Assembly: GCF_014861485.1 (NCBI RefSeq) | Contig: NZ_JACZHT010000001.1 | Span: 124,001 to 188,000 of the forward strand | From: Phaeovibrio sulfidiphilus | GTDB lineage: Bacteria > Pseudomonadota > Alphaproteobacteria > Rhodospirillales > Rhodospirillaceae | Length of the DNA: 64,000 nt | Direction: 5' to 3' | Shown here: positions 53,854 to 62,770 of the stretch, piece after piece | Position numbering within the stretch: the first letter of the stretch is position 1 | Layout of the letters: the number at the start of each line of letters is the position of its first letter | Notes under the pieces: model-generated | The model's input: the letters and a program-made list of their open reading frames with translations, nothing else | What the model was told of the DNA's origin: nothing | Databases searched by the model: none | Translations under genes and position numbers: made by a program

Positions 53854-54759
53854 CTACAGGCCAGCCTGGCGGAGAATACGGCGCAGATCCTCGAGCTCGC
53901 GCAGGGTCTGCCCCAGCTCGGCACGCTGGTGCTCGGTCAGCGTCAGGACGGGAGCCCCGCCCTCGGCGGACCCCGCACGCCCGGAGGCCGGAGCCGCGTC
54001 GTCGTCGGCCGGATCATCGGCGGCCGCGTCACCGCGCCCGTCGTCCGCACCGGAATCATCGGTCCCGACATCGCCGGAGCCGGACAGGGCACCGGGCTCG
54101 CCGGTGGAGAACAGAACGCCCAGAGCGTCGGACGGCTCTCCGCGCCCGGCCCCGCGATGGGAGTGGGGCGGCATCTCAAGGGGAGCATCGACCACCACAC
54201 CCCCCGGCAGCAGATCCGACTCGCCGGTCTCCCTGTCGACAGCAAGGGTGAACCCGGCGTCGGCGTCGAGGTCGGCGGCGTCACCATCGCCCCCGTCCGC
54301 AGCGCCCGCATCGTCCCCGGACGCATCGGAGTCGGCATCGCCGTCCTCGAACGCGGTGGAGTAGGCTACGAAAATGCCCTGGTCCCCGAGATCCACGTCG
54401 CCCGCGTCCCCAGAGCCTGACGCCGGATCCCGCGCGCTGTCCCGGGCCAGCAGGGCCTTGAGACCGTTCTCGCGCAGGAACTTCTGGGCGCCGCGAATGG
54501 TGTAACCGTCGTTGTAGAGAAGATCCCGGATGGCCTCCAGCAGGCGCACATCCTCGGGCCGGTAATAGCGCCGGCCGCCGCCGCGCTTCATGGGCCGGAT
54601 CTGCGTGAACCGGGTTTCCCAGAACCGCAGGACGTGCTGGGGCACCCCCAGATCTGCGGAGACTTCACTGATGGTGCGGAAAGCAGCCTCGGACTTCCCG
54701 GAGCGGCCTGCCGAACCCTCGCCAGGTACATGATTCATGGAATTGTTGTCATCGGCCAT
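53854..54759 (-). CDS. MerR-family transcriptional regulator with acidic insert
   Basis: 301 residues. The HTH ([69 protein letters not shown]) is MerR-like, and a short C-terminal helix ([27 protein letters not shown]) is conserved in the alphaproteobacterial group found after ihfA. Between them lie about 165 residues rich in Asp, Gly and Ala, strongly acidic, which most relatives lack. ATG at 54759; MNHV six codons in is an alternative. It starts four bases after the ihfA stop. Confidence 0.92.
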   Translation of the reverse strand: MADDNNSMNHVPGEGSAGRSGKSEAAFRTISEVSADLGVPQHVLRFWETRFTQIRPMKRGGGRRYYRPEDVRLLEAIRDLLYNDGYTIRGAQKFLRENGLKALLARDSARDPASGSGDAGDVDLGDQGIFVAYSTAFEDGDADSDASGDDAGAADGGDGDAADLDADAGFTLAVDRETGESDLLPGGVVVDAPLEMPPHSHRGAGRGEPSDALGVLFSTGEPGALSGSGDVGTDDSGADDGRGDAAADDPADDDAAPASGRAGSAEGGAPVLTLTEHQRAELGQTLRELEDLRRILRQAGL

Positions 54760-54763
54760 GGAT

Positions 54764-55078
54764 TTACGTCATGGTTCCCCGGACCGGTTCCGCATTGACC
54801 CGGGCCTTCAGAAGCTGGGAGGGGCGGAAGACCAGCACCCTCCGGGACGAGATGGGAACCTCCTGCCCGGTCTTGGGGTTGCGGCCCACCCGCTCGCCCT
54901 TGTCCCGGACAGAGAAGCTGCCGAAACTGGACAGCTTGACGGACTCGCCGCGCACCAGCGCCTGGGACATCTCCTCCAGGACCATTTCCAGAAGATCGGC
55001 GGATTCGTTTCTGGACAGACCGACCTCCTGGTAAACCGCCTCGCTCAACTGTGCTCGCGTAATCGTTCGTTCGCTCAT
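54764..55078 (-). CDS. ihfA: Integration host factor subunit alpha
   Basis: 104 residues from the ATG after [44 protein letters not shown] is the dimer arm helix pair, and [30 protein letters not shown] contains the beta-arm with the DNA-intercalating Pro region and the Arg/Asn pair. The DNA-bending partner (IhfB) is not in the window. It sits in the conserved fabH-ihfA-merR order. Confidence 0.96.
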   Translation of the reverse strand: MSERTITRAQLSEAVYQEVGLSRNESADLLEMVLEEMSQALVRGESVKLSSFGSFSVRDKGERVGRNPKTGQEVPISSRRVLVFRPSQLLKARVNAEPVRGTMT

Positions 55079-55243
55079 CGACAGGCTCCCGATCCAAGAG
55101 ACAGACAAATCCACTATTTGGTCCCCAATCTTGAATCAAGGGTATCCCAAGCAGAGAAAGCCGTCAATATCAGAGCGTTGCAGAAAGCAGCGAAAGCACT
55201 GTCTTAGAGTTGCAGTCAACCGGTGTCAAATAGGGGCTCCGCC

Positions 55244-56218
55244 TCAGAGCCGGACCAGCGCCCCACCCCAGGTCAGACCGCCGCCCATGGCCTCCAGAAG
55301 CACCAGCTGTCCGGGCTTCACAAGGCCCGAGGCCATGCCGTCCGCAAGGGCCAGAGGCACCGAGGCCGCCGAGGTGTTGGCGTGGCGGTCGATGGTGCAG
55401 ATCACCTGGGACATGTCGAGTCCCAGCCGCTTGACCGTACCCTCGATGATGCGCAGGTTGGCCTGGTGCGGAACCACCCAGTCCACGTCCTGGGCCGTCA
55501 GGCCGTTGGCCTTGAGGGTCTCGAGAAGCACGTCATGCAGGTTCACCACCGCGTGCCGGAAGACCTCCTTGCCCAGCATGCGGACCGAGCCCGCCGTCCG
55601 GGTCATGGAGACCCCGCCATCCGTGTTCAGGATGTCGTTGTAGCGGCCGTCGGCGTGGAGATGCACGGAGATCACACCCGGATCCTCCAGCCCGCCACGG
55701 GACTCCCGGGCCTGAAGCACAACGGCCCCGGCACCGTCGCCGAACAGCACGGCCGTGGTCCGGTCCTCGAAGTCCAGAATGCGCGAGAGGGTTTCCGCCC
55801 CGATCACCAGGGCATTCTTCGCCATGCCGTTGCGCAGCATGGAATCCGCCGCGCCCAGGGCGTACAGGAAACCGGAGCACACGGCCTGAACGTCAAACGC
55901 CGGCGAGCCGGGAACGGCGCCAAGGGCGGCCTGCACACGGGTGGCAACGGCGGGGAAGGTGCGGTCCGGCGTGGTGGTGCCGACGATCACCAGATCAATC
56001 TCGGAGGCATCAAGACCGGCGTTCGCCAGCGCCTGGCGGGAGGCCTCGATGGCCAGATCCGACGTGTACTGGCCCTCGGCGGCAAAGTACCGCTGGCGGA
56101 TGCCGGTGCGCTCGACAATCCAGTCGTCCGATGTCTCCATGATCTGCTCAAGGTCTTTGTTGGTGACCTTTTTTTCCGGCAGGTAGCCTCCGCATCCGAG
56201 GACAACAGAGCGAATCAT
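55244..56218 (-). CDS. fabH: 3-oxoacyl-[acyl-carrier-protein] synthase III
   Basis: 324 residues. Catalytic triad: Cys in DVQAVCSGF, His in WVVPHQANLRI and Asn in DRHANTSAASVPLAL. The N-terminus MIRSVVLGCGGYLPEKKVTN and the GGGLTWGGALVRL ending are typical. It starts fatty acid synthesis from acetyl-CoA and malonyl-ACP. It follows plsX by 45 bases. Confidence 0.98.
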   Translation of the reverse strand: MIRSVVLGCGGYLPEKKVTNKDLEQIMETSDDWIVERTGIRQRYFAAEGQYTSDLAIEASRQALANAGLDASEIDLVIVGTTTPDRTFPAVATRVQAALGAVPGSPAFDVQAVCSGFLYALGAADSMLRNGMAKNALVIGAETLSRILDFEDRTTAVLFGDGAGAVVLQARESRGGLEDPGVISVHLHADGRYNDILNTDGGVSMTRTAGSVRMLGKEVFRHAVVNLHDVLLETLKANGLTAQDVDWVVPHQANLRIIEGTVKRLGLDMSQVICTIDRHANTSAASVPLALADGMASGLVKPGQLVLLEAMGGGLTWGGALVRL

Positions 56219-56263
56219 GGCGACGTCTCCGATTTACAGGACAGATAGGGGAGCGGGGGCCGT

Positions 56264-57337
56264 TCAGCCCGCGACAGCGCGCGAGGCCCCTTTTCCGGGC
56301 AGGGAGAGTTTCTCGATTTCGGACCGGATCAGGTCATTGATCCCCTGGGAGATCATGTCCTGGGCCACGGACACGGCGCAGGCGAAGCCGAACGCATCGG
56401 TCCCGCCGTGGCTCTTGACCGCGACGCCGTTCAGTCCGAGAAGCATGGCGCCGTTGTAGCGGCGCGGATCCACCCGGGACTTCAGCCGGTTCAGGGCCGG
56501 CCGCGACAGAAGATAGCCCAGCTTGGCCAGCCAGGAGCTGCCATAGGCCTGGCGCAGGAAATGGCTGTAAAGCTTGGTCGTGCCCTCAAGGGTCTTCAGC
56601 ATCACGTTGCCCGTGAAGCCGTCGGTGACGATGACGTCCACCGTTCCCTTGGACAGGTCATCACCCTCCACAAAGCCGTGGAAGTTGATGGGGAGGGGGC
56701 TGTTTTTCAGGGTATCGGCGGCCTCGCGCTCGGAATCCGTCCCCTTGCCCTCTTCCGAGCCCAGGTTCATGATCCCGACCAGCGGCTTCTCGAGGCCGAG
56801 AACCGTGCGGGCGAAGGCATCGCCCATGATGGCGAATTCCACCAGGTTGTTGGCGTCGCATTCCGAGTTCGCGCCAAGATCCAGCACCACGTTGTCGCCG
56901 CGCTGGGTCGGAACGATGGTCGCGATGGCCGGACGGTCGATTCCCGGCAGGGTCCGCAGCACAAGCTTGGACATGGCCATGAACGCGCCCGTGTTCCCGG
57001 CGGAGACCACTCCGGCCGCGTCGCCGTTCTTCACCGCCTGGATCGCCAGCCAGAGGCTGGATTTCCGACCGGAGCGCACGGCCACGGAGGGCTTCGCGTC
57101 CCCCGCCACCACATCCTCGGTGGGAACCATGGTGCAGGCGGCCTTCAGCTTCGGGTGCTTCTCCAGAAGAGGAACAACCCGGGCCTCATCTCCGAACACG
57201 AGGAAACGGGTGTCCGGATGACGGTCACAGGCAATGGCAAGGCCATCAATGACCATCTCCGGGGCGTCGTCGCCGCCCATGGCATCGACCGCGATCACGG
57301 TCTGATTTTTCAAGGATGCGACTCCCGCGGACGTCAT
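56264..57337 (-). CDS. plsX: Phosphate acyltransferase PlsX
   Basis: 357 residues. IAVDAMGGDDAPEMVIDGL, VVSAGNTGAFMAMSKLVL, LDLGANSECDANNLVEFAIMG and VIVTDGFTGNVMLKTLEGT are PlsX blocks. It converts acyl-ACP to acyl-phosphate, the donor for phosphatidic acid synthesis. The N-terminus (MTSAGVASLKNQ) is a few residues longer than usual; later starts may apply. It lies between rpmF and fabH. Confidence 0.97.
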   Translation of the reverse strand: MTSAGVASLKNQTVIAVDAMGGDDAPEMVIDGLAIACDRHPDTRFLVFGDEARVVPLLEKHPKLKAACTMVPTEDVVAGDAKPSVAVRSGRKSSLWLAIQAVKNGDAAGVVSAGNTGAFMAMSKLVLRTLPGIDRPAIATIVPTQRGDNVVLDLGANSECDANNLVEFAIMGDAFARTVLGLEKPLVGIMNLGSEEGKGTDSEREAADTLKNSPLPINFHGFVEGDDLSKGTVDVIVTDGFTGNVMLKTLEGTTKLYSHFLRQAYGSSWLAKLGYLLSRPALNRLKSRVDPRRYNGAMLLGLNGVAVKSHGGTDAFGFACAVSVAQDMISQGINDLIRSEIEKLSLPGKGASRAVAG

Positions 57338-57421
57338 TGCAGCTTGCCTCGCGCAACAAAAGGAACACCGGCTCCGCGCTACGGGCGCGAAGCCGCCGGT
57401 TACAGATCAGTGTGGGACTGA

Positions 57422-57607
57422 TCAGGCTGCGGAGTCCCTGACCTCCACCTCGCGGCCGTCATAGTAGCCGCAAGCGGGGCAAACGTGGTGCGGGCGCTTC
57501 ATCTCGCCGCACTCCTTGCACTCGCCGACGGTGGCCGGGGTGAGCGCGTGGTGGGACCGGCGCATGTTGCGCTTGGACTTGGAAGTTTTCTTTTTGGGTA
57601 CAGCCAT
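57422..57607 (-). CDS. rpmF: 50S ribosomal protein L32
   Basis: 61 residues. [22 protein letters not shown] is the L32 N-terminus, and [20 protein letters not shown] holds two CxxC pairs, the zinc-binding (C+) form. It lies in the conserved yceD-rpmF-plsX-fabH order and has a likely promoter of its own 63 bases upstream. Confidence 0.98.
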   Translation of the reverse strand: MAVPKKKTSKSKRNMRRSHHALTPATVGECKECGEMKRPHHVCPACGYYDGREVEVRDSAA

Positions 57608-57669
57608 GGTTCTGTCTCGTCTAAATGGGTCGGGGCCGGAATCGCCCCTACGGGCCCGGCGAGCGGGAT

Positions 57670-57698
57670 TGTTTAGCGAAAACCGCGCCTCCCCGCAA
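57670..57698 (-). promoter_or_regulatory. Probable promoter of rpmF-plsX-fabH
   Basis: On the minus strand TTGCGG (57698-57693) and TAAACA (57675-57670), spacer 17. It lies between the yceD stop and the rpmF start, so the downstream lipid genes need not depend on the yceD transcript. Confidence 0.5.
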
Positions 57699-57768
57699 GG
57701 GGCAATCCTGCAAGGCCGTGAGAGAGTCCGGAATTAATATCGTTCCTTTAGCGGCAAACAACCAGTCC

Positions 57769-58254
57769 CTACTCGTCGGACCAGTGAAATTCCGCATCCG
57801 GAGCGCGCGGATAGGGATCGATTCGCAGGGAAAGCTCTTCGGTCAGAAGGAGACCGGCATCGATCGTACCGTTCTCCATGGGGTCGGGCTCGTCGTCGTC
57901 AAAGGCGTCGAACTCGATCTCGCCGGGGCGCTCCCGGCGGACCGGGGCGTCAGAGGCCCCGTCCAGAAACACCCGGAAGAAGCTCTCGTCAAGGGTCGTG
58001 TGGACCGGAGCCCCCGTCAGGGAGCACAGCTGGGTGTACACCGCGGCCAGTTGCCCGGACACACGGACCCGCCGGCCCCGGGCGCCCACGGGCTCCAGAA
58101 GAAGGCGGGCCTCCAGGCTCTCCAGGGTCTCGAGTCCCAGAAACCGGGCCAGATCCGCGCACTCCTGCCCGGTCGCCCGGATGGTCACCCGGCGGCCCGA
58201 GGCCGGAAGGGTGAGCACCTCCAGAGGATGGGAGAACGAACACTCACCGCTCAC
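57769..58254 (-). CDS. yceD: DUF177 (YceD) family protein
   Basis: 161 residues. VRVSGQLAAVYTQLCSLTGAPVHTTLDESFFRVFL matches the alphaproteobacterial YceD core (Cys followed by basic/acidic core), then an acidic loop (EFDAFDDDEPDPMENGTIDAGLLLTEELSLRIDPYPR). The family is always linked to rpmF and is implicated in 23S rRNA or L32 assembly. GTG start overlaps the upstream stop as GTGA. Confidence 0.93.
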   Translation of the reverse strand: MSGECSFSHPLEVLTLPASGRRVTIRATGQECADLARFLGLETLESLEARLLLEPVGARGRRVRVSGQLAAVYTQLCSLTGAPVHTTLDESFFRVFLDGASDAPVRRERPGEIEFDAFDDDEPDPMENGTIDAGLLLTEELSLRIDPYPRAPDAEFHWSDE

Positions 58255-58907
58255 GAGGCGACTCCGCTCTCGGCGGCAACCGACGGGGGCACGACCGTCA
58301 CGGACGCGCTGTCCTCCCCGGTCTCCGCCGCCGCGAAGACCTGGCGGCCCTCGAGGAAGTCATCCTCCGGCAGCACCTTCAGGCGCTCCTCCTGGCGGAT
58401 GATGTAGCCGGCCATGGCCGCCACCTGGTCTGCAGAGACCTCGGTGTTGCGATAAAGGTTCTCGCGCAGGGCCTGGACCAGCGCCGGAGTCCCCTCCCGC
58501 AGGCCCATCTCGTAGGAGTAGGCCCGGCCGTAGAACGCCCGCAGCATCTTGCGGGTTTCCCGGGTGATAGCGGTTTCCTGAATCCCAATGCGACGGATGT
58601 TGTGCTTCAGATCCTTCTCCATCAGGTCGAACAGGTACTGGGCCAGACGGGGAAGCGGAGCCTTGCGAGTCGGGCGGTCACCCGGCGCGAACGAGGACAG
58701 GCGCCGCAGCAGCAGCGCCATGTGAATGACCAGCATGTCATAGCGCCCGTCCAGGGTGTCGGGAACCCCGAGGCGCTCGTAGAAGAAGGGGGAGCGGGCC
58801 TGCGCAACCACCACCTTGTACAGTACGGCGGCTTTCCTTTTATAATCCCGACGTTGCCGCATGGCCGAAACCACGTTAAGTCCCGAGATTATCGAGTTGA
58901 TCCCCAT
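58251..58907 (-). CDS. Ubiquinol-cytochrome c chaperone (CBP3) family protein
   Basis: 218 residues from ATG 58907. YKVVVAQARSPFFYERLGVPDTLDGRYDMLVIHMALLLRRL and AQYLFDLMEKDLKHNIRRIGIQE are the CBP3/UQCC1 signature; the KMLRAFYGRAYSYEMGL part follows. In mitochondria Cbp3 helps cytochrome b synthesis; the bacterial protein is assumed to serve the bc1 complex. Upstream frame to 59324 is shadow. It is the first gene of the yceD transcript. Confidence 0.93.
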   Translation of the reverse strand: MGINSIISGLNVVSAMRQRRDYKRKAAVLYKVVVAQARSPFFYERLGVPDTLDGRYDMLVIHMALLLRRLSSFAPGDRPTRKAPLPRLAQYLFDLMEKDLKHNIRRIGIQETAITRETRKMLRAFYGRAYSYEMGLREGTPALVQALRENLYRNTEVSADQVAAMAGYIIRQEERLKVLPEDDFLEGRQVFAAAETGEDSASVTVVPPSVAAESGVAS

Positions 58908-59110
58908 GAACTGAAATCCTGAGCACATGATGCGAGGCGAACGGGCCTCTGGCGAACACTTTGGCGGCAGAATGGCGCAGAGCGAACGCAGAAGCAAGGC
59001 TCCGCATGGACTCCGGGCCGCTTTTTGCCCGAAGCGCCCCTTTAAACGCATAACGAGATGAGATAGACTCCCAGGAACGCGTCTCGAACGAAAACAGGAA
59101 CAGCCGCCCG

Positions 59111-59596
59111 ATGTCTGACTCTTCCCTCGGAACCCATCGCCTGCGGGCCCGGGTGCGGAGCCCCCTTGCGGGCGCTGCCGCGGCCCTCGCCCTGACCCTG
59201 TCGGGGTGCGCAAACGAGATCGACGCCCGGGGCAACCTGCCCAGCGAGACCTCGGTCCAGCAGGTCCAGCCCGGCGTGCACACCCGCGCGGACGTGCAGG
59301 CGCTGCTGGGAACACCGTCGGCAACCGCGCTCTATGACAGCGCCGTGTGGTACTACATCAGCTCCCACACCACCCAGTACGCCTTCCTGAAGCCCGAGGA
59401 ACTGGACCGCCAGGTCCTGATCGTCGAGTTCGACCGGGCGGGCGTGGTCTCGGACGTCATCCGCATTTTCAAGGAGGACGGCGAGGAGGTGAGCATCTCG
59501 GCCCGGGAGACCCCGGCCCGCGGCACCGAGCAGAACGTCATTCAGGAGTTCTTCGGGAACCTGGGACGCTTCACGCCCTCCAAGGTCGGGCGCTGA
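59111..59596 (+). CDS. bamE: Outer membrane assembly lipoprotein BamE (SmpA/OmlA)
   Basis: 161 residues. The signal ends in LTLSGCAN, a lipobox with Cys near 33. The mature domain has VQPGVHTRADVQALLGTPSATALYDSAVWYYISS and LDRQVLIVEFDRAGVVSDV, the BamE fold used to stabilise the Bam complex. It is divergent from the CBP3 gene. Ser/Arg-rich residues precede the signal helix. Confidence 0.94.
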   Translation: MSDSSLGTHRLRARVRSPLAGAAAALALTLSGCANEIDARGNLPSETSVQQVQPGVHTRADVQALLGTPSATALYDSAVWYYISSHTTQYAFLKPEELDRQVLIVEFDRAGVVSDVIRIFKEDGEEVSISARETPARGTEQNVIQEFFGNLGRFTPSKVGR

Positions 59597-59656
59597 GGCG
59601 GCGCAACGGATCCGGGGAAACCCGGGAACGCCTCCCGGAGAATGGGCGGACGGCGC

Positions 59657-59875
59657 GGACAGACGGCGGGCCCGGCCGCGCAGGCCTGGCGGCGCGGACA
59701 GACGGCGGGCCGACCGCAGCCCCTGGCAGCACGGACAGACGGCGGGCCCGGCCGCGCAGGCCACGCGCTTCTCACAGACCACCGCATCCCCACCTTGGGC
59801 CCGGCGACGCGGGCAAGCGGCGGACCGGACCGAGCCCTGGCGACGCGGGTCACGCGCTTCTCACAGACCACCGCA
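59657..59875. repeat. GC-rich repeats of about 38 bp plus a 24-bp duplication
   Basis: GGACAGACGGCGGGC begins at 59657, 59696 and 59733 (spacing 39 and 37), each followed by CCGGCCGCGC or CGACCGCAGC. ACGCGCTTCTCACAGACCAC followed by CGCA occurs at 59763-59786 and 59852-59875. The whole interval between bamE and the acyl-CoA dehydrogenase (59597-60123) has no supported gene. Confidence 0.75.
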
Positions 59876-60123
59876 CAGGCCCGGCGGGCGCACCTCTCCC
59901 TTCCCATAACCAACGCACCCCCTTCCGGACCGGACAGGGGGCCTTGCTCGTGTGAGCGGCGAACCGCCACCCCATGACAGGGCGTCGCCCGCACAGGCCC
60001 CCGACAGAAACCGCCGGGGGGGGGCTCCATCCCGCGGAGGCGCCGCCCCGGATCAACCGGGGACAACGTGCCGGCGGAACGGGCACCTCCCGGGCACGCC
60101 GCCGGGAGTCCCCCTCCCGCCCC

Positions 60124-61326
60124 TCAGCTGAAGGCCTGAAGACCGGTCTGGGCCCGCCCCAGGATCAGGGCGTGGACGTCGTGGGTGCCCTCGTAGGTGT
60201 TGGTGGTTTCCAGGTTCTGGGCATGGCGCATGACGTGGTAGCCAATCTGGATCCCGTTGCCCCCGTGCATGTCCCGGGCCATGCGGGCGATGTCCAGCGC
60301 CCTGCCGCAGTTGTTGCGCTTGATGAGCGAGATCATCTCCGGCGCCATGCGTCCCGCATCCAGGAGGCGCCCGACCTGAAGGGCCCCGAACAGACCCAGG
60401 GCGATGTCCGTCTGCATGTCGGCCAGCTTCTTCTGGAACAGCTGGGTGGCGGCCAGAGGGCGCCCGAACTGGACCCGGTCCAGCCCGTACTGGCGGGCCC
60501 GGTGCCAGCAGTCCTCGGCGGCGCCCATGACGCCCCAGGCGATACCGTAGCGCGCCCGGTTCAGGCACTCGAACGGGCCGCGCAGCCCCTCCACGTTGGG
60601 CAGAAGGGCGGACTGGGGGACAAACACGTCCTCCATGACCACCTCGCCGGTCACCGACGCCCGCAGCGACAGCTTGCCCTCGATCTTCGGGGCGGACAGG
60701 CCCTTCATGCCCTTTTCCAGGATGAAGCCCCGGATGCGCCCGCCGTGGGCCTCGGACTTGGCCCAGACCACAAACACGTCCGCGAACGGTGCGTTGGAAA
60801 TCCAGGTCTTGTTTCCGTTGAGGACGTAGCCGCCGTCCACCGCCTTCGCCCGGGTGCGCATGGAGCCGGGATCGGAGCCCGCGTCCGGCTCGGTCAGGCC
60901 GAAGCAGCCGATCCACTCGCCGGAGGCCAGGCGCGGCAGGTAGGTGCGGCGCTGCTCCTCGCTTCCGAAGGCGTGGATCGGGAACATGACCAGGGAGGAC
61001 TGGACGCTCATCATGGAGCGGTAGCCCGAGTCCACCCGCTCGATCTCCCGCGCAACGAGACCGTAGGCCACATACGAGGCCCCGGCGGCGCCGTACTCCT
61101 CCGGCAGGGTCACACCCAGAAGGCCCGCCTCCCCCATGAGCCGGAACAGCTCCCGGTCTGAGCGTTCCTCCAGATAGTCCTGCTCCACCCGGGGCAGGAG
61201 AACACCCCGGGCAAACGCCGCGGCGCTGTCCCGGATCATCCGGTCCGTCTCTCCCAGCTCTCCGGACAGCAGCAGGGGGTCGTCCCAGACAAAGGCCTCC
61301 TTCTGCGCACCTGTTTCTGCCGTCAT
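60124..61326 (-). CDS. gcdH: Glutaryl-CoA dehydrogenase-like acyl-CoA dehydrogenase
   Basis: 400 residues from the ATG after GGGAGAGAGGA. Acyl-CoA dehydrogenase blocks: [47 protein letters not shown] and the C-terminal [25 protein letters not shown], whose Glu is the catalytic base. The [18 protein letters not shown] ending and the conserved Arg (MRTRA) near the active site are marks of GcdH, which turns glutaryl-CoA into crotonyl-CoA. It is downstream of another acyl-CoA dehydrogenase and an MFS gene on the same strand. Confidence 0.9.
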   Translation of the reverse strand: MTAETGAQKEAFVWDDPLLLSGELGETDRMIRDSAAAFARGVLLPRVEQDYLEERSDRELFRLMGEAGLLGVTLPEEYGAAGASYVAYGLVAREIERVDSGYRSMMSVQSSLVMFPIHAFGSEEQRRTYLPRLASGEWIGCFGLTEPDAGSDPGSMRTRAKAVDGGYVLNGNKTWISNAPFADVFVVWAKSEAHGGRIRGFILEKGMKGLSAPKIEGKLSLRASVTGEVVMEDVFVPQSALLPNVEGLRGPFECLNRARYGIAWGVMGAAEDCWHRARQYGLDRVQFGRPLAATQLFQKKLADMQTDIALGLFGALQVGRLLDAGRMAPEMISLIKRNNCGRALDIARMARDMHGGNGIQIGYHVMRHAQNLETTNTYEGTHDVHALILGRAQTGLQAFS

Positions 61327-61479
61327 TCCTCTCTCCCTCACTGGTCTGCGATTTGGGGGCCCGCCCGTGCCCGCGCGCACCTCTGAGCGGTGCGAACACC
61401 CGGCACGGACCGGCCTCCGGCTTCTCCACACCGCCCTGCGCCCGGGGCCTCACGCCCCGGTCAGGGCAGCTCACGCCGC

Positions 61480-62634
61480 TCAGCGCACCGCGCCGCCCAG
61501 AACGTCTCGGCCGATCTTCACCCGCTGGATCTCCGAGGTGCCCTCGTACAGGCGATAGATCCGCACGTCCCTGTAGTGACGCTCGGCGGCGTAGTCCGCG
61601 ATGTAGCCCGCGCCGCCGTGGATCTGCACGTTCCGGTCCGCAACCCGGCCCACCATTTCCGAGCAGAACAGCTTGCACGCCGCCGCCCGGGTGCTGATGT
61701 CCTCGCCCGCGTCCCGAGCCCGGGCCGTGTCCAGGACCATGCAGCGGGCGGTGTAGGCATCGGTGTAGGAATCGGCGATCATGGCCTGGACCAGCTGGAA
61801 CTCGCCGATGGGCTTGCCGAACTGAATCCGCTCATTGGCGTAGGCGGCGCTTTCGTCCAGGATCCGCTCGGCAAAGCCGGTGCAGGACGCGGAAATCGCC
61901 AGCCGCCCGCGGTCCAGCACCTTCATGGCGGTGCGGTAACCGACCCCCTCCTGGAGCCCGATGATGTTCTCGGCCGGAACCGGGCAGTCCTCGAAGATCA
62001 CATCCGCGACGTGGGCGCCCTGCTGGCCCATCTTGCGCTCGGGCTTGCCGATGGACAGGCCCGGTGTGTTCCGCTCCACCAGGAAGGCGGACACGCCGCC
62101 GGCGCGCGGGTTGGTGGGATCGGTCCGGGCCATCACGGTGAACAGGCCCGCGGTCGGCGCGTTGGTGATGTAGCGCTTGGTGCCGTTGAGGATGTACACA
62201 TCCCCCTCCCGGCGCGCCGTGGTCCGGACCGAGGCCGCATCCGAGCCGACCCCCGGCTCGGTGAGGGCAAACGAGCCCACGATCTCCCCCGAGGCCAGAC
62301 CCGGCAGGAAGCGCTGCTTCTGCTCCTCGGTCCCGTCGATCAGAATAGCCTGGGAGCCGATGCCAACGTTGGTCCCGATCAGGGACCGGAACACCGGCGA
62401 GGCCCGCCCCAGGGCCATCATCACATGGCACTCGTCCTCCATGGACAGGCCCATGCCGCCGTACTCCTCGGGAATGGAGAGGCCAAAGAGCCCCATCTCC
62501 CGCATGATATCCGCAATCTCCCGGGGGATGGCATCCTCCCGGGCCACCCGGTCCTCGGCCGGGATGAGGGTTTCGTTCACCAGGCGCAGCACCGTGTCCA
62601 CAAGGGCCGTGCGTGTTTCCAGATCGAGAGCCAT
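61480..62634 (-). CDS. Acyl-CoA dehydrogenase family protein
   Basis: 384 residues. GLFGLSIPEEYGGMGLSMED, FALTEPGVGSDAASVRTTARR, LNGTKRYITNAPTAG and the ending RLYEGTSEIQRVKIGRDVLGG place it in the short/medium-chain group; the Glu of YEGTSE is the catalytic base. QIHGGAGYIADYAAERHYRDVRI is the FAD/substrate region. It may oxidise a CoA-thioester feeding into or related to the glutaryl-CoA step. ATG at 62634 follows GGGAGAACAACACTC. Confidence 0.93.
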   Translation of the reverse strand: MALDLETRTALVDTVLRLVNETLIPAEDRVAREDAIPREIADIMREMGLFGLSIPEEYGGMGLSMEDECHVMMALGRASPVFRSLIGTNVGIGSQAILIDGTEEQKQRFLPGLASGEIVGSFALTEPGVGSDAASVRTTARREGDVYILNGTKRYITNAPTAGLFTVMARTDPTNPRAGGVSAFLVERNTPGLSIGKPERKMGQQGAHVADVIFEDCPVPAENIIGLQEGVGYRTAMKVLDRGRLAISASCTGFAERILDESAAYANERIQFGKPIGEFQLVQAMIADSYTDAYTARCMVLDTARARDAGEDISTRAAACKLFCSEMVGRVADRNVQIHGGAGYIADYAAERHYRDVRIYRLYEGTSEIQRVKIGRDVLGGAVR

Positions 62635-62770
62635 GAGTGTTGTTCTCCCTGATTCGTGTTTTTTGTTGTGTTGTGTTTGTGTGGCGGGCGGGCGGGCGGC
62701 CGGGGAGACCGCCCGGGGCGCGCCTGCGCACCCGGACAGCCCCCTGCCCGACACCGTCCCCCCCGGGATT

